The notes beneath the pieces were generated by a model that made no database searches, had not been told where the DNA came from, and was given only the letters and a program-made list of their open reading frames with translations. Position numbers and translations under genes: made by a program. DNA of 64,000 nucleotides from an uncultured Sediminibacterium sp. (GTDB lineage Bacteria; Bacteroidota; Bacteroidia; Chitinophagales; Chitinophagaceae): assembly GCF_946481145.1 (NCBI RefSeq), contig NZ_CAMLMJ010000012.1, positions 42,238-106,237 of the forward strand, in the 5' to 3' direction. This document shows positions 26,037 through 35,728 of this stretch, in pieces (the stretch's first letter is position 1; the number at the start of each line of letters is the position of its first letter).

Positions 26037-26735
26037 TTATTGGCCATAGTAAGAATCGGGGCCATGTTTTCTTTCAAAATGTTTTTTAATAAGTGCGTCT
26101 TTTAAAACAGGTGCTTTGGGGTTAATCTGCAAAGTGAGGTAAGCCATTTTTGCAAGTTCTTCCAATACTGCTGCATTATAAACTGCTTTGTGAGCTGTTT
26201 TACCCCAGGTAAAAGGCGCATGATTTCCAACCAGCATCATTTCAGTTTCAGCCGGGTCGAGCGATTTTTCTTTGAAACAGTTAAGTATTTGAAAACCGGT
26301 TTCGGTTTCATAGTCACCCTTAATCATTTCATCGCTCATAGGTGCTGCACAGGGAATCGATGCTGTTGTATGATCAGCATGAGTAGTACCAAAAACCGGG
26401 ATATCCATTTGTGCCTGGGCCCATGCTGTTGCATAAGTAGAGTGTGTATGAACGATGCTGCCTATTGCGGGCCAATGTTTATATAATACCGCATGGGTTT
26501 TGGTATCGGATGAAGGACGCAGGTCTCCTTCCACCACATTGGCATCAAAATCTACGATGACCATTTTATCAGGACTTAATTCTTCATAAGGAACGCCACT
26601 GGGTTTTATAGCAAAAACATTGAGCTGTCTGTCTACCACACTTACATTACCAAAGGTGAATAGTACCAATCCAAGTTTTGGTAATTGCATGTTGGCATCG
26701 TAAGCTGCCTGTTTTAAATCATTGTATTTACTCAT
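26037..26735 (-). CDS. araD: L-ribulose-5-phosphate 4-epimerase
   Basis: 232 residues, class II aldolase fold. Zn-binding and catalytic motifs are visible: [41 protein letters not shown] and [15 protein letters not shown]. It makes D-xylulose 5-phosphate for the pentose phosphate pathway. Lies between araB and araA. Confidence 0.96.
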   Translation of the reverse strand: MSKYNDLKQAAYDANMQLPKLGLVLFTFGNVSVVDRQLNVFAIKPSGVPYEELSPDKMVIVDFDANVVEGDLRPSSDTKTHAVLYKHWPAIGSIVHTHSTYATAWAQAQMDIPVFGTTHADHTTASIPCAAPMSDEMIKGDYETETGFQILNCFKEKSLDPAETEMMLVGNHAPFTWGKTAHKAVYNAAVLEELAKMAYLTLQINPKAPVLKDALIKKHFERKHGPDSYYGQ

Positions 26736-26759
26736 GCTATTCTATTTAAATACAGTTGC

Positions 26760-28445
26760 CTATTGTTTTTGTGTATGTGCTTCGGTAAACGCACCGGCTT
26801 GCTGATAACGCTGATATCTTTGCTGGTAGTAGTCAATTTTATCTGCCTCGGGAGTATAGGTAGCGTCGAAACCCTGACCCATGGCTTCCATGGCCTCTGA
26901 TACTTTTTCATAAACACCGGCTGCTGTTGCTGCGAACATAGCAGCACCCAATGCACATGTCTGTTCGCTCTTATGAATTCGAATCGGCATATTCATGATA
27001 TTGGCCATCACCTGCATGATATATGGTGAACGTTTAGCAACGCCACCAAGACCAATCAATCCTTTAACCGGAACGCCTTCACTGATAAACCTGTCGACAA
27101 TCATTTTTGCGCCAAAGCAGGTGGCTTCAACGAGTGATTTAAAAATGGCAGGTGCATCTGTTCCTAAATTTAGTCCATGTAAACTACTGGTTAAAAACTG
27201 ATTGGCGTCTGGTGTTCTTCTTCCATTGAACCAGTCCAAAGCAAGTTCATCATCTGCCTGTAAGGGTAGTTTGGAAGCTTGTTCTGATAAATAAGGTATT
27301 AATTTATCTGCTAGTTCCTGCTCCAGTAAGGCAGCAGTTTTTTCATCTAGTAAAGCGGAAGATGCGATCAGTGTCTTTATAGGTTTTAGAATTAATTCCC
27401 TGAACCATGCATAGGTATCACCAAATGCAGACTGGCCAGCTTCAAGGCCAAGCATGCCAGGAATTACAGAGCCATTTACCTGTCCGCAAATACCTTTAAC
27501 GGTTTTATCGCCCAGGTCTGCGCCCGGCGCAACTAAAATATCACAGGTTGAAGTACCCATAACCTTACTGAGGTGATATGGTTCTATTTGTCCGCCAACC
27601 GCACCCATATGTGCATCAAAAGCACCAACAGCTACTATAACTGTTTCCTGAAGACCTAGTTTTTCTGCCCATTCTTTTGAAAGGGTTCCTGCAGATTGGT
27701 CAGATGCATAAGTGGCAGTGCCAAGTGTATCGGCATATCCATCTAATAATGGATCGAGTTGCGCAAAAAAGCTATTGGGTGGGTATCCATTAAAAGCCTC
27801 GGCCCATAAGCCTTTATGTCCTGCAGCACACACACTTCTTTTCAGGTTTTCAATACCATTACCTCCTGTAAGGAGGAAAGGAATCCAGTCGCAATGTTCA
27901 ACCCAGGATACACAAGCTTTTCGAACAGCTTCATCTGTTCTTAAGATATGCAAAAGCTTGGCCCAAAACCATTCGGAGGAATAAATACCTCCAACGAACT
28001 GAAGATAGTTTGTCGTAATTTTTTTCGCGTGCAGATTAATTTCTGCGGCTTCCTGAACGCTGGTATGGTCTTTCCATAATACGAACATAGCGTTCGGATT
28101 TTCTGCAAATGCAGGGTCCAATGCCAGTGGTTGACCTTTAGCGTCAACCGCAACAGGCGTAGACCCGGTGGTGTCGATACCAATCGCAACAACTTGTCCG
28201 GCAATTTCAGGCCCAGCTTTCTGAAGGCAACTGGTAATAGTTGCGGTAAGTCCTTCTATATAATCCAACGGGTGTTGTCTGAATTGACTTTCAGCCGCAT
28301 TGCAATAAAGTCCTTTTTTCCAGCGGGTATAATGGTGAACAGCAGTGGCAATTTCTTCACCGGTAGTAGTGTTAACAATAATCGAACGAACAGAGTCGGT
28401 ACCGTAATCTACACCAATTACGTAGTTATCTTTTTTCATTTGCAA
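26760..28445 (-). CDS. araB: L-ribulokinase
   Basis: 561 residues, FGGY carbohydrate kinase. N-terminal phosphate loop GVDYGTDSVRSIIVNT, catalytic-region GIDTTGSTPVAV, the ATP-side VKGLIGLGGVAKRSPYIMQV, and CALGAAMFAATAAGVY near the C terminus. The first residues are MQMKKDNYVIGVDYG; the internal Met at residue 3 could also be the start. First gene of araB-araD-araA-symporter, with a candidate AraR operator 22 bases upstream. Confidence 0.96.
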   Translation of the reverse strand: MQMKKDNYVIGVDYGTDSVRSIIVNTTTGEEIATAVHHYTRWKKGLYCNAAESQFRQHPLDYIEGLTATITSCLQKAGPEIAGQVVAIGIDTTGSTPVAVDAKGQPLALDPAFAENPNAMFVLWKDHTSVQEAAEINLHAKKITTNYLQFVGGIYSSEWFWAKLLHILRTDEAVRKACVSWVEHCDWIPFLLTGGNGIENLKRSVCAAGHKGLWAEAFNGYPPNSFFAQLDPLLDGYADTLGTATYASDQSAGTLSKEWAEKLGLQETVIVAVGAFDAHMGAVGGQIEPYHLSKVMGTSTCDILVAPGADLGDKTVKGICGQVNGSVIPGMLGLEAGQSAFGDTYAWFRELILKPIKTLIASSALLDEKTAALLEQELADKLIPYLSEQASKLPLQADDELALDWFNGRRTPDANQFLTSSLHGLNLGTDAPAIFKSLVEATCFGAKMIVDRFISEGVPVKGLIGLGGVAKRSPYIMQVMANIMNMPIRIHKSEQTCALGAAMFAATAAGVYEKVSEAMEAMGQGFDATYTPEADKIDYYQQRYQRYQQAGAFTEAHTQKQ

Positions 28446-28466
28446 GCAATAAGCGTTGTCTAATTC

Positions 28467-28481
28467 GTGTCAAATTAACAC
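28467..28481. promoter_or_regulatory. Candidate AraR operator upstream of araB
   Basis: GTGTCAAATTAACAC, an imperfect palindrome (6 of 7 pairs), flanked on the right by TTAAA. Near-identical sites lie before the AraC regulator gene (39165) and susC (47848, 47971). On the minus strand it contains TTAATTTG, close to the Bacteroidota -7 box, so bound regulator could block the araB promoter directly. Confidence 0.68.
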
Positions 28482-28494
28482 TTAAAAATTGAAA

Positions 28495-28525
28495 ACAAAA
28501 AAAACAGGAAGAATTTTTCCTGTTT
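28495..28525 (-). terminator. Terminator after araR
   Basis: On the minus strand AAACAGGAA (28525-28517) pairs with TTCCTGTTT (28510-28502), with a six-base loop, and a run of T follows. The stem overlaps the araR stop codon. It insulates araR from the araB operon downstream. Confidence 0.75.
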
Positions 28526-29228
28526 ATTTAAGATTGCCCGGGTTTGGTATCAGGTTCAAAAAGGCATGAAAATTAGCTGCATAGCGCCTTTTATCTAGCT
28601 TATAGTAAAATGCGCCTTTTTTGGAACTTTCCTTGTCTTTGTCTTTTTGTTTGATAAGTAATTTAGTAGACTGTAATTTTCGGCTAAAATTGCGTTTATC
28701 GAATTCATAGTCGAAAATGCCTTCATAAAGACTTTGTAATTGAGGAAGGGTGAATTTCTCTGGTAAAAGCTCAAACAGGATGGGATGGAAAGCTGCTTTA
28801 TAGCGCAGTTTTTCCTTTGCCATATCTACCATTTGCTGGTGGTCAAAAATGAGTTTGGGTGTATTATTTATCGGAAACCATTCGGCGTGATAGTCTGCAT
28901 TTAATTGTTTTTCATATTTATGAATATCAATTAAAGCAAAATAGGCTACTGAAACGGTTCGCTCAATCGGGTCACGGTTTACATCACCAAAAGCGTATAG
29001 TTGTTCCATATAAACGCCTTCAAGACCGGTAAGTTCATTCAGGATACGGGCAGATCCTTTGGCAAAATCTTCATCTTTTTGGATGAAACCACCCATCAGA
29101 CTCCATTTACCTTTCTCGTATTCCAAACCACGTTGTACCAGTAGCAGTTTTAACTCGGAACCATCAAAACCAAAGATGATACAATCTATGGCAACCAATA
29201 TGCGTGTCTGTTTGTGATACCTGACCAT
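28524..29228 (-). CDS. araR: Nudix-family transcriptional regulator of arabinose use
   Basis: 234 residues: an N-terminal Nudix-fold domain (~1-145) and a C-terminal winged-helix-like domain (~155-234: LPQLQSLYEGIFDYEFDKRN, then FSRKLQSTKLL). The Nudix box region (MGGFIQKDEDFAKGSARILN) lacks the full REUXEE acidic set, so hydrolase activity is probably lost and the domain serves as sensor. Such regulators control L-arabinose genes in Bacteroides. Here it lies directly upstream of araBDA on the same strand and divergent from galM. Calling it AraR combines the family with this context. Confidence 0.87.
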   Translation of the reverse strand: MVRYHKQTRILVAIDCIIFGFDGSELKLLLVQRGLEYEKGKWSLMGGFIQKDEDFAKGSARILNELTGLEGVYMEQLYAFGDVNRDPIERTVSVAYFALIDIHKYEKQLNADYHAEWFPINNTPKLIFDHQQMVDMAKEKLRYKAAFHPILFELLPEKFTLPQLQSLYEGIFDYEFDKRNFSRKLQSTKLLIKQKDKDKESSKKGAFYYKLDKRRYAANFHAFLNLIPNPGNLK

Positions 29229-29316
29229 ATTAATAAGCTATCTCAAAAGCGTTAGTACTTTCATCCAAAATAACAAATCTCAGGATAAAATATAAGTATT
29301 CCGCAAAAAATAATAA

Positions 29317-29331
29317 GTGTTTCTTTTACAA
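29317..29331. promoter_or_regulatory. Weak AraR-like site between araR and galM
   Basis: GTGTTTCTTTTACAA, within AATAAGTGT-N7-ACAATTAATA. It keeps the outer half-sites of the other copies (AAGTGT and ACA.TTAA) but not the centre. The position between two divergent genes suits autoregulation of araR and control of galM. Confidence 0.35.
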
Positions 29332-29381
29332 TTAATATTTTTTGGCTATTTTGGTTCAAGTTTTAAGGATATTTACACCGA

Positions 29382-30569
29382 TTGCAAACCAACCATCTCC
29401 GCCATATGAAAAAGATACAATTCTTAGTCGCTATTTCAGCCATTATTCTCTTTACCTGTTGTAAATCTGGTTCAACTGAAACCGAAGCCAGTAAAGACTT
29501 TCCAATTGATACTACAGCATTGAAAGCTGCTTATGAAGCTACTGTTGACGGAAAGCAGGTAAAGTTATTTATCCTTAAAAACAGCAAAGGGGTTGAAGCA
29601 GCAATTACCAATTTTGGCGGAAGAGTGGTAGCATTGGTTGTTCCGGATAAAAATGGTGTAATGACAGATATTACACTTGGCTACGATAGTTTGAACCATT
29701 ATCGCACAAGGAGTGAAACCTATTTTGGGGCTTTAATCGGACGTTACGGAAACCGTATAGCCAAAGCAAAATTTTCGCTAAACGGCAACAGTTACCAGCT
29801 TGCGGCAAATAATGGTGTAAATAGTTTGCATGGTGGTCCTACAGGTTTTCATAACCGTGTATGGGATGCTGTGCAGCCAGATGAGCATACCCTTGAACTA
29901 ACTTATGTATCTCAAGACGGAGAAGAAGGATACCCAGGTAACCTGACTGTTAAAGTAACTTACACATTAACTGATGCTAATGAGTTAAAGATAGATTATG
30001 ATGCAAGTACGGATAAAACAACCGTAGTGAATCTTACCAACCATGCCTATTTTAATCTGAATGGACAAGGCAATGAAACCATCACCGATCATATGTTGAT
30101 GATTAATGCGTCAAACTATTCTGCGGTAGATGCAACCCTTATCCCGGATGGAAATCCTGTAACAGTGGAAGGCACTCCATTCGATTTTAGAACAGAAAAA
30201 CAAATCGGCAAAGAAATCGGTGCAGATAATGCCCAGATTAAAAACGGACTTGGCTACGACCATAATTTTGTTTTGGATAAAAAGCAGACTGATGCTATGG
30301 AAAAAGCTGCATCTGTATATGCACCATCAACCGGCATTCTTATGGATGTATATACAACCGAGCCAGCTATTCAATTCTACAGCGGTAATTTCCTGGATGG
30401 GAAACTCATTGGTAAACACCAAAAAGTATATGGACATCGTTCCGCTTTCTGCCTTGAAACGCAGCACTATCCTGATTCTCCGAATCAGCCATCATTTCCT
30501 TCAACCACATTAGAGCCCGGAAAAAAATACCAGACAACTACGATCTATCAGTTTGGAATCAAGAAATAA
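29382..30569 (+). CDS. galM: Aldose 1-epimerase (mutarotase), lipoprotein
   Basis: 395 residues. A second Met at residue 9 (ATG 29406; MKKIQFLVAISAIILFTCCKSG) gives a better signal and lipobox ending at Cys, so an exported lipoprotein starting at 29406 is likely. The mutarotase core has NFGGRVVALVVPDKNG, GALIGRYGNRIAKAKFSLNG, the catalytic-region His in TNHAYFNLNGQGN, and YSGNFLDG. It would interconvert the anomers of arabinose released by the secreted hydrolases. Confidence 0.92.
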   Translation: MQTNHLRHMKKIQFLVAISAIILFTCCKSGSTETEASKDFPIDTTALKAAYEATVDGKQVKLFILKNSKGVEAAITNFGGRVVALVVPDKNGVMTDITLGYDSLNHYRTRSETYFGALIGRYGNRIAKAKFSLNGNSYQLAANNGVNSLHGGPTGFHNRVWDAVQPDEHTLELTYVSQDGEEGYPGNLTVKVTYTLTDANELKIDYDASTDKTTVVNLTNHAYFNLNGQGNETITDHMLMINASNYSAVDATLIPDGNPVTVEGTPFDFRTEKQIGKEIGADNAQIKNGLGYDHNFVLDKKQTDAMEKAASVYAPSTGILMDVYTTEPAIQFYSGNFLDGKLIGKHQKVYGHRSAFCLETQHYPDSPNQPSFPSTTLEPGKKYQTTTIYQFGIKK

Positions 30570-30605
30570 CAAAATAGATTGAGGATTGGTTAATATCTGA
30601 AAATA

Positions 30606-30631
30606 ACAACCCCGCAAGGGGTTGTATTTTT
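30606..30631 (+). terminator. Terminator after galM
   Basis: ACAACCCC (30606-30613) and GGGGTTGT (30618-30625) with loop GCAA, followed by ATTTTT. Standard intrinsic terminator 37 bases after the galM stop. Confidence 0.85.
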
Positions 30632-30722
30632 AAGTGATTGTCATACTTGGCAAATCAAACACTGCATGTACATCGGATTTTATATAAATACCGGTAAACA
30701 GATCATTCATAAATTTTGAACA

Positions 30723-33128
30723 ATGCTTAGCTCCAAAAGTAAATTCTTTGTTGCTGGATTTTTATTGTCAGTAGGTAACCTGAAAGCGCAGGTGAAAGAC
30801 TATCCAATCCAGCCCGTAACATTTAATCATGTACATGTACATGATCAGTTTTGGGCACCACGTATTACTACCAATGCTGAAATAACCATTCCTTATGTTT
30901 TACAGAAATGCCGCGAAACAGGAAGGGTAGATAATTTCCTGAAAGCAGCTGGTAAAATGGCTCCAGAAAAATTAACAGAATATCCGTTCGACGATTCAGA
31001 TATATTTAAAGTAATAGAAGGTGCGGCATATGCATTACAGGTAAAATTCAATCCGGATTTAGATAAGTCGGTTGACTCACTCATTGCTATAATTGCCGAA
31101 GCCCAGGAACCAGATGGATACCTGTACACTTTCCGCACAATGAAGCCCGCGAAGTTACATCCCTGGATCAGTCCAAAACGCTGGGAAAAAGCACCGGACC
31201 TAAGTCATGAGTTATACAATGCCGGGCATTTATATGAAGCAGCAGCAGCGCATTATCTTTCAACAGGAAAGAAGAATCTCCTCAATATTGCAACTAAAAA
31301 TGCAGACCTGATTGTGAAAGATTTTCTGCATGATAAAGCACCTTATTTTCCAGGTCACCAGGTAATTGAAACCGGCTTATCAAGACTGTATCGTGTAACA
31401 GGAAAAAAAGAATACCTCGATCTGGCTAAATACTTTTTAGATATCCGCGGTAATAATGAGATTAAAGGTTCACAATATAGTCAGTCACACAAACCAGTAG
31501 TACAGCAACACGAAGCTGTTGGTCATGCAGTACGCGCTGCATACATGTATACCGGTATGGCAGATGTGGCCGCACTTACAGGAGATGCATCTTATATAAA
31601 AGCCATCGATGATATCTGGTCGGATGTGGTAACAAAGAAAATGTATTTAACTGGTGGCATCGGTGCTACAGGAGCTGGCGAGGCATTTGGGGCTGCATAT
31701 GAACTGCCTAATATGTCGGCTTATGCAGAAACATGTGCTTCCATTGCCAATGTTTATTGGAACATCAGGATGTTTTTATTACATGGTGATGCCAAATATG
31801 TTGATGTAATGGAACGTGTGCTTTATAATGGAGTGCTTTCAGGCATTGCACAGGATGGAAAAAAATTCTTCTACCCCAACCCATTGGCATCGATGGGGCA
31901 ACATCAGCGTAGCGCATGGTTTGGTTGCGCATGTTGTATTTCAAACGTAACACGTTTTATGCCTTCTGTGCCAGGTTATGTATATGCGCAGGATAAAAAT
32001 AATGTTTACGTAAACCTGTTTATGACCAATGAAGCAGATGTATCATTACCGGCAGGTAAATTGAAAATTGCCCAGGAAACTGCCTACCCATGGCAAGGTG
32101 GTGTAAAAATTACTTTAAATCCAGAGAAAGCATTAGAGTTTGCCCTGAGGGTAAGGATACCGGGTTGGGCCAGGCAGGAAGCAGTTCCCGGCGACTTATA
32201 CAAATTCGCTGATCAGCAACAAAAGGATATTCAGATAAGCATCAATGGGAAACCAGTAAGCTATTCACTTGAAAAAGGCTATGCGGTGTTTAACCGTACA
32301 TGGAAAAAAGGGGATGTTGTAAGTTTTAATTTACCCATGGATATTGAAAAAGTTCTTGCAAATGAAAAAGTAAAAGATGATCAGGGAAGATTTGCATTAC
32401 AACGCGGCCCATTGGTTTTTTGTTTAGAAGGTCCTGATCACTCAGATAAAGTAGTACAAAATATAGTAGTACCTAAGGAGGCATCACTAATGGAAACCTT
32501 CAATCCAGATATGCTGAATGGCGTTTTATTGTTGAATGGAAAAGGTAGCGCAACAAGCAGGCAACTTAATACAGACGCATTACTTAAAAAAGAAGAACCG
32601 ATCAAAGCCATCCCCTATTATTCATGGAATAATAGAGGTGCCGGCGAAATGGTAGTCTGGATTCCTTATGTTGAAACAGCAGCACGTCCAAAGCCAGCAC
32701 CAACAATTGCTTCAAAAAGCAGGGTGAGTAGTTCTATTAATAATCCAAGAATGTTGAATGCATTGAACGACCAGTTTGAACCATCCAGCTCAGAAGATAA
32801 GTCGGCATTATACCTGCATTGGTGGCCTAAGAAAGACACGGAAGAATGGATTCAATATGATTTCGATGGGGAGCAAACTATAACTGAGTCACAGGTGTAT
32901 TGGTACGATGATAGTCCCTTTGGCGGTTGCAGAATACCAGCTTCCTGGGAAATCTTGTACAAGCAGGGTGACAAATGGGTTCCGGTAACAACTACTACAT
33001 CCTATGAAATTGCTAAGGATAAATACAATACGGTAAAATTTAATCCAGTTAAAACAACCGCCGTTCGTATGAAAATTCGCTTGCCGAAAGAACATGCTAC
33101 CGGTGTACATGAATGGATTATAAAATAA
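30723..33128 (+). CDS. GH127-type beta-L-arabinofuranosidase with C-terminal discoidin-like domain
   Basis: 801 residues, secreted (signal ending GNLKAQ). Residues ~25-640 are the DUF1680/GH127 fold with an (alpha/alpha)6 barrel. Residues in the relative positions of the characterised B. longum HypBA1 enzyme are present: Glu320 (acid/base), Glu336 and Cys338 in AYAETCASIANVYW, and Cys404-Cys405 in GCACCISN (zinc ligands and nucleophile). The last ~145 residues (SSSINNPRMLNALNDQF onward, with EEWIQYDFDGEQTITESQVY) resemble a discoidin/CBM32-like module. GH146 is a close alternative family. It is followed 10 bases later by a GH51 gene. Confidence 0.87.
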   Translation: MLSSKSKFFVAGFLLSVGNLKAQVKDYPIQPVTFNHVHVHDQFWAPRITTNAEITIPYVLQKCRETGRVDNFLKAAGKMAPEKLTEYPFDDSDIFKVIEGAAYALQVKFNPDLDKSVDSLIAIIAEAQEPDGYLYTFRTMKPAKLHPWISPKRWEKAPDLSHELYNAGHLYEAAAAHYLSTGKKNLLNIATKNADLIVKDFLHDKAPYFPGHQVIETGLSRLYRVTGKKEYLDLAKYFLDIRGNNEIKGSQYSQSHKPVVQQHEAVGHAVRAAYMYTGMADVAALTGDASYIKAIDDIWSDVVTKKMYLTGGIGATGAGEAFGAAYELPNMSAYAETCASIANVYWNIRMFLLHGDAKYVDVMERVLYNGVLSGIAQDGKKFFYPNPLASMGQHQRSAWFGCACCISNVTRFMPSVPGYVYAQDKNNVYVNLFMTNEADVSLPAGKLKIAQETAYPWQGGVKITLNPEKALEFALRVRIPGWARQEAVPGDLYKFADQQQKDIQISINGKPVSYSLEKGYAVFNRTWKKGDVVSFNLPMDIEKVLANEKVKDDQGRFALQRGPLVFCLEGPDHSDKVVQNIVVPKEASLMETFNPDMLNGVLLLNGKGSATSRQLNTDALLKKEEPIKAIPYYSWNNRGAGEMVVWIPYVETAARPKPAPTIASKSRVSSSINNPRMLNALNDQFEPSSSEDKSALYLHWWPKKDTEEWIQYDFDGEQTITESQVYWYDDSPFGGCRIPASWEILYKQGDKWVPVTTTTSYEIAKDKYNTVKFNPVKTTAVRMKIRLPKEHATGVHEWIIK

Positions 33129-33138
33129 TTTCAAGCAA

Positions 33139-35721
33139 ATGACTATGGGTGTGATTTCATCTTTACGATTAACGATTGCAGGAGTTTTTTTATTACCGGT
33201 TGTATATAGTAATGCGCAGCAAAAAGCTTCCATGAAAATATTCACAGATAAGGTAAAGAATACCGTATCACCAAACCTGCATGGTATTTTCTTTGAAGAG
33301 ATTAGTCATGGTGGAGAAGGAGGTTTGTATGCGGAGATGATTCAGAATCGTGGATTTGAAGAAAGCCGGATTCCTCCGGGATCAATTGTAGAAGATGGAA
33401 TACTGAATGCCAATCCGGAAAAAAAACCTCATTATAACCTGAATGGCAAAGCAAGTGATTGGAGAATGCCTTGGCCTGTAAAAACGACAATGCCCTATTG
33501 GAAGTTAAGCGTAGGTGAAAATGCTAAAATAAATGCAACTATTTCAACTGACCAGCCACTTACTTCTGCAACACCACAATCCGCACTTTTAAAAATTGAC
33601 CAGCTATCTGGATCGGGTAAGGATTATTTTGTGAATGAAGGGTTTTGGGGTATGGATGTGAAGAAAGGAGAGTCATATCTGCTGAATTTTTATGCGAAAA
33701 CAAATATTGATTACAATGGTCCATTAACAGTGGTATTGCTATCTTCTTCCGGAAAGGAAATAGCTGCCTATACTTTCCCCTCTGTTAAAAGTGATCAATG
33801 GAAAAAATACAGTTGTACTTTAACCGCTAATGAAACGGATGGTAAATCAAGCTTTGCATTCAGGCTTGGATCAACAGGAACAATTTCATTTGATTTTGTA
33901 TCACTGTTTCCTAAAAAGACCTTCAAAAACAGATCAAATGGCTTGCGTGCAGATTTAGCACAATACCTTGCAGATTTGAAGCCTGCATTTGTACGTTGGC
34001 CGGGAGGTTGTTTTGTGGAAGGAGTAAATGTGGAGAGTGCTCCTAATTGGAAAAATTCAATTGGTCCTTTAGAGAACAGACCCGGAACTTTTAGTGTATG
34101 GGGTTACTGGTCGAGTGATGGTTTTGGATACCATGAATACTTGCAATTTTGTGAAGACATACAATCTGATGCCCTCTATGTTTTTAACGCAGGAGTATCC
34201 TGTGAGTTTAGGAGTGGAACATTTATCAGCGATGATAAAGTACAGGCTGTAATTGATGATGTTTTAGATGCAATTGAATACGCTGTTGGCCCTGTTACTT
34301 CTAAGTGGGGTAAAATACGCGCACAAAATGGTCATCCAAAACCCTTCCCGCTTAAATATGTTGAAGTAGGCAATGAACAGCATGGTTCCTGGTATGCAAA
34401 GAGGTACAACCGTTTTCATGAAGCCATAAAAGCAAAATATCCAAATATTAAAATAGTATCCAGTATGGGTATCGGCGATATCAATCGTCGTACGCTAGAT
34501 AGTATTAAAACAACAGATATAGCAGATGAGCATGCATACAAAAGTGCATTCTGGTCTTTCACCAACTACGATCATTTCGATCAATATAAGCGTGGCGATT
34601 ATGAAGTATATGTAGGTGAATATGCAACCAATGCAGGTGTTGGAAATGGTAATATGCAGGCTGCATTGAATGATGCAGCATATATTCTTGGAATGGAAAA
34701 TAATGGTGATCTGGTAAAAATGTCGAGCTATGCACCCTTATTTGAAAACGTAAACACCCGTCATTGGCCGGTAAATCTCATAAAATATAAATCTGACAGC
34801 AGTTTTGCTCGGATATCCTATTACACGATTCAACTGATGAACCAACAGCGATCAGATGAAAACTTTGTTATATCGTTAAAAGAAACGGAAGCTACAGTTA
34901 AAAAACCCAAAAACAAAGGGGGTATTGGATTGGCAACCTGGGATACACAAACGGAATACCGAAATATTACTGTTGCACAAAATGGTCGTACTGTTTACCA
35001 AAGTGATTTTATCAATAAACCCGAAGAGTGGGAATCTATCAGAGGCAACTGGCTGGTGAAGGATGGGGCTATGGCACAAACAGCGCAGGGACCACAGCGA
35101 TTAATGATATTGAAAAATCAATCATTCGATACCTATACGTTAACACTGGAAGCAAGAAAAACAGGAGGAACCAATGCCTTTATTATTCCTTTTGCAGTAA
35201 ATGGTACTGGTTCTATGTTAAGGGCTCATATCGGGGCACTTGTAAACAATAGCACCATATTTGAAATTGTAAACGAAAATTCGGTTGCGAATATATCACA
35301 GGCTAAAAGACTTGCAAAGCCCATTGAGACAGGCAGGTGGTATAAAATCAGGTTAGAAGTAGGTTACGATAAAGTAGACTGTTTCCTTGATGATGAATTA
35401 CTCTTGTCTTATACAGAACCCAAAAAACTGATTGGTATAGCAGGCCGTGATAAAGAAACAGGAGACCTGATTATTAAAATGGTGAATGGCAATGAAGAAG
35501 ATTTTGAAACAACCATAGAACTTGATGGTGCTGTTAATGCAACAGGGGTCTATACCAGCTATACCATCTCATCAGATCAAACAAAAGCAGAGAATTCTTT
35601 CGCAGAACCTAAGAAATATATTCCGGTAGCTATGAAGAGTAAAATGCAGACTACCAAACAGGTAGTGCATAGTTTCCCTAAATATTCAATAACGGTATTG
35701 CGAATCCCCACTAAAAAATAA
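33139..35721 (+). CDS. GH51 alpha-L-arabinofuranosidase, multidomain
   Basis: 860 residues with a signal peptide (LPVVYSNAQ). The catalytic barrel has the acid/base Glu413 in VEVGNEQHGSWYAKR and nucleophile Glu494 in YEVYVGEYATNAG; FVRWPGGCFVEGV is also typical. A carbohydrate-binding-like beta domain is inserted near residues ~100-255 (YLLNFYAKTNIDYNGPLTVV). A LamG-like domain sits at ~620-755 (DFINKPEEWESIRGNWLVKD, RWYKIRLEVGYDKVDCFLDD). It would remove alpha-linked terminal arabinofuranose. Between GH127 and S9 peptidase genes in one operon (spacings 10 and 7 bases). Confidence 0.92.
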   Translation: MTMGVISSLRLTIAGVFLLPVVYSNAQQKASMKIFTDKVKNTVSPNLHGIFFEEISHGGEGGLYAEMIQNRGFEESRIPPGSIVEDGILNANPEKKPHYNLNGKASDWRMPWPVKTTMPYWKLSVGENAKINATISTDQPLTSATPQSALLKIDQLSGSGKDYFVNEGFWGMDVKKGESYLLNFYAKTNIDYNGPLTVVLLSSSGKEIAAYTFPSVKSDQWKKYSCTLTANETDGKSSFAFRLGSTGTISFDFVSLFPKKTFKNRSNGLRADLAQYLADLKPAFVRWPGGCFVEGVNVESAPNWKNSIGPLENRPGTFSVWGYWSSDGFGYHEYLQFCEDIQSDALYVFNAGVSCEFRSGTFISDDKVQAVIDDVLDAIEYAVGPVTSKWGKIRAQNGHPKPFPLKYVEVGNEQHGSWYAKRYNRFHEAIKAKYPNIKIVSSMGIGDINRRTLDSIKTTDIADEHAYKSAFWSFTNYDHFDQYKRGDYEVYVGEYATNAGVGNGNMQAALNDAAYILGMENNGDLVKMSSYAPLFENVNTRHWPVNLIKYKSDSSFARISYYTIQLMNQQRSDENFVISLKETEATVKKPKNKGGIGLATWDTQTEYRNITVAQNGRTVYQSDFINKPEEWESIRGNWLVKDGAMAQTAQGPQRLMILKNQSFDTYTLTLEARKTGGTNAFIIPFAVNGTGSMLRAHIGALVNNSTIFEIVNENSVANISQAKRLAKPIETGRWYKIRLEVGYDKVDCFLDDELLLSYTEPKKLIGIAGRDKETGDLIIKMVNGNEEDFETTIELDGAVNATGVYTSYTISSDQTKAENSFAEPKKYIPVAMKSKMQTTKQVVHSFPKYSITVLRIPTKK

Positions 35722-35728
35722 TATCATA

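Noticed and set aside
30634..30650. AAGTGATTGTCATACTT as an AraR site before the GH127 gene
   Set aside because: The half-sites are two bases too close and the core differs from the other copies.
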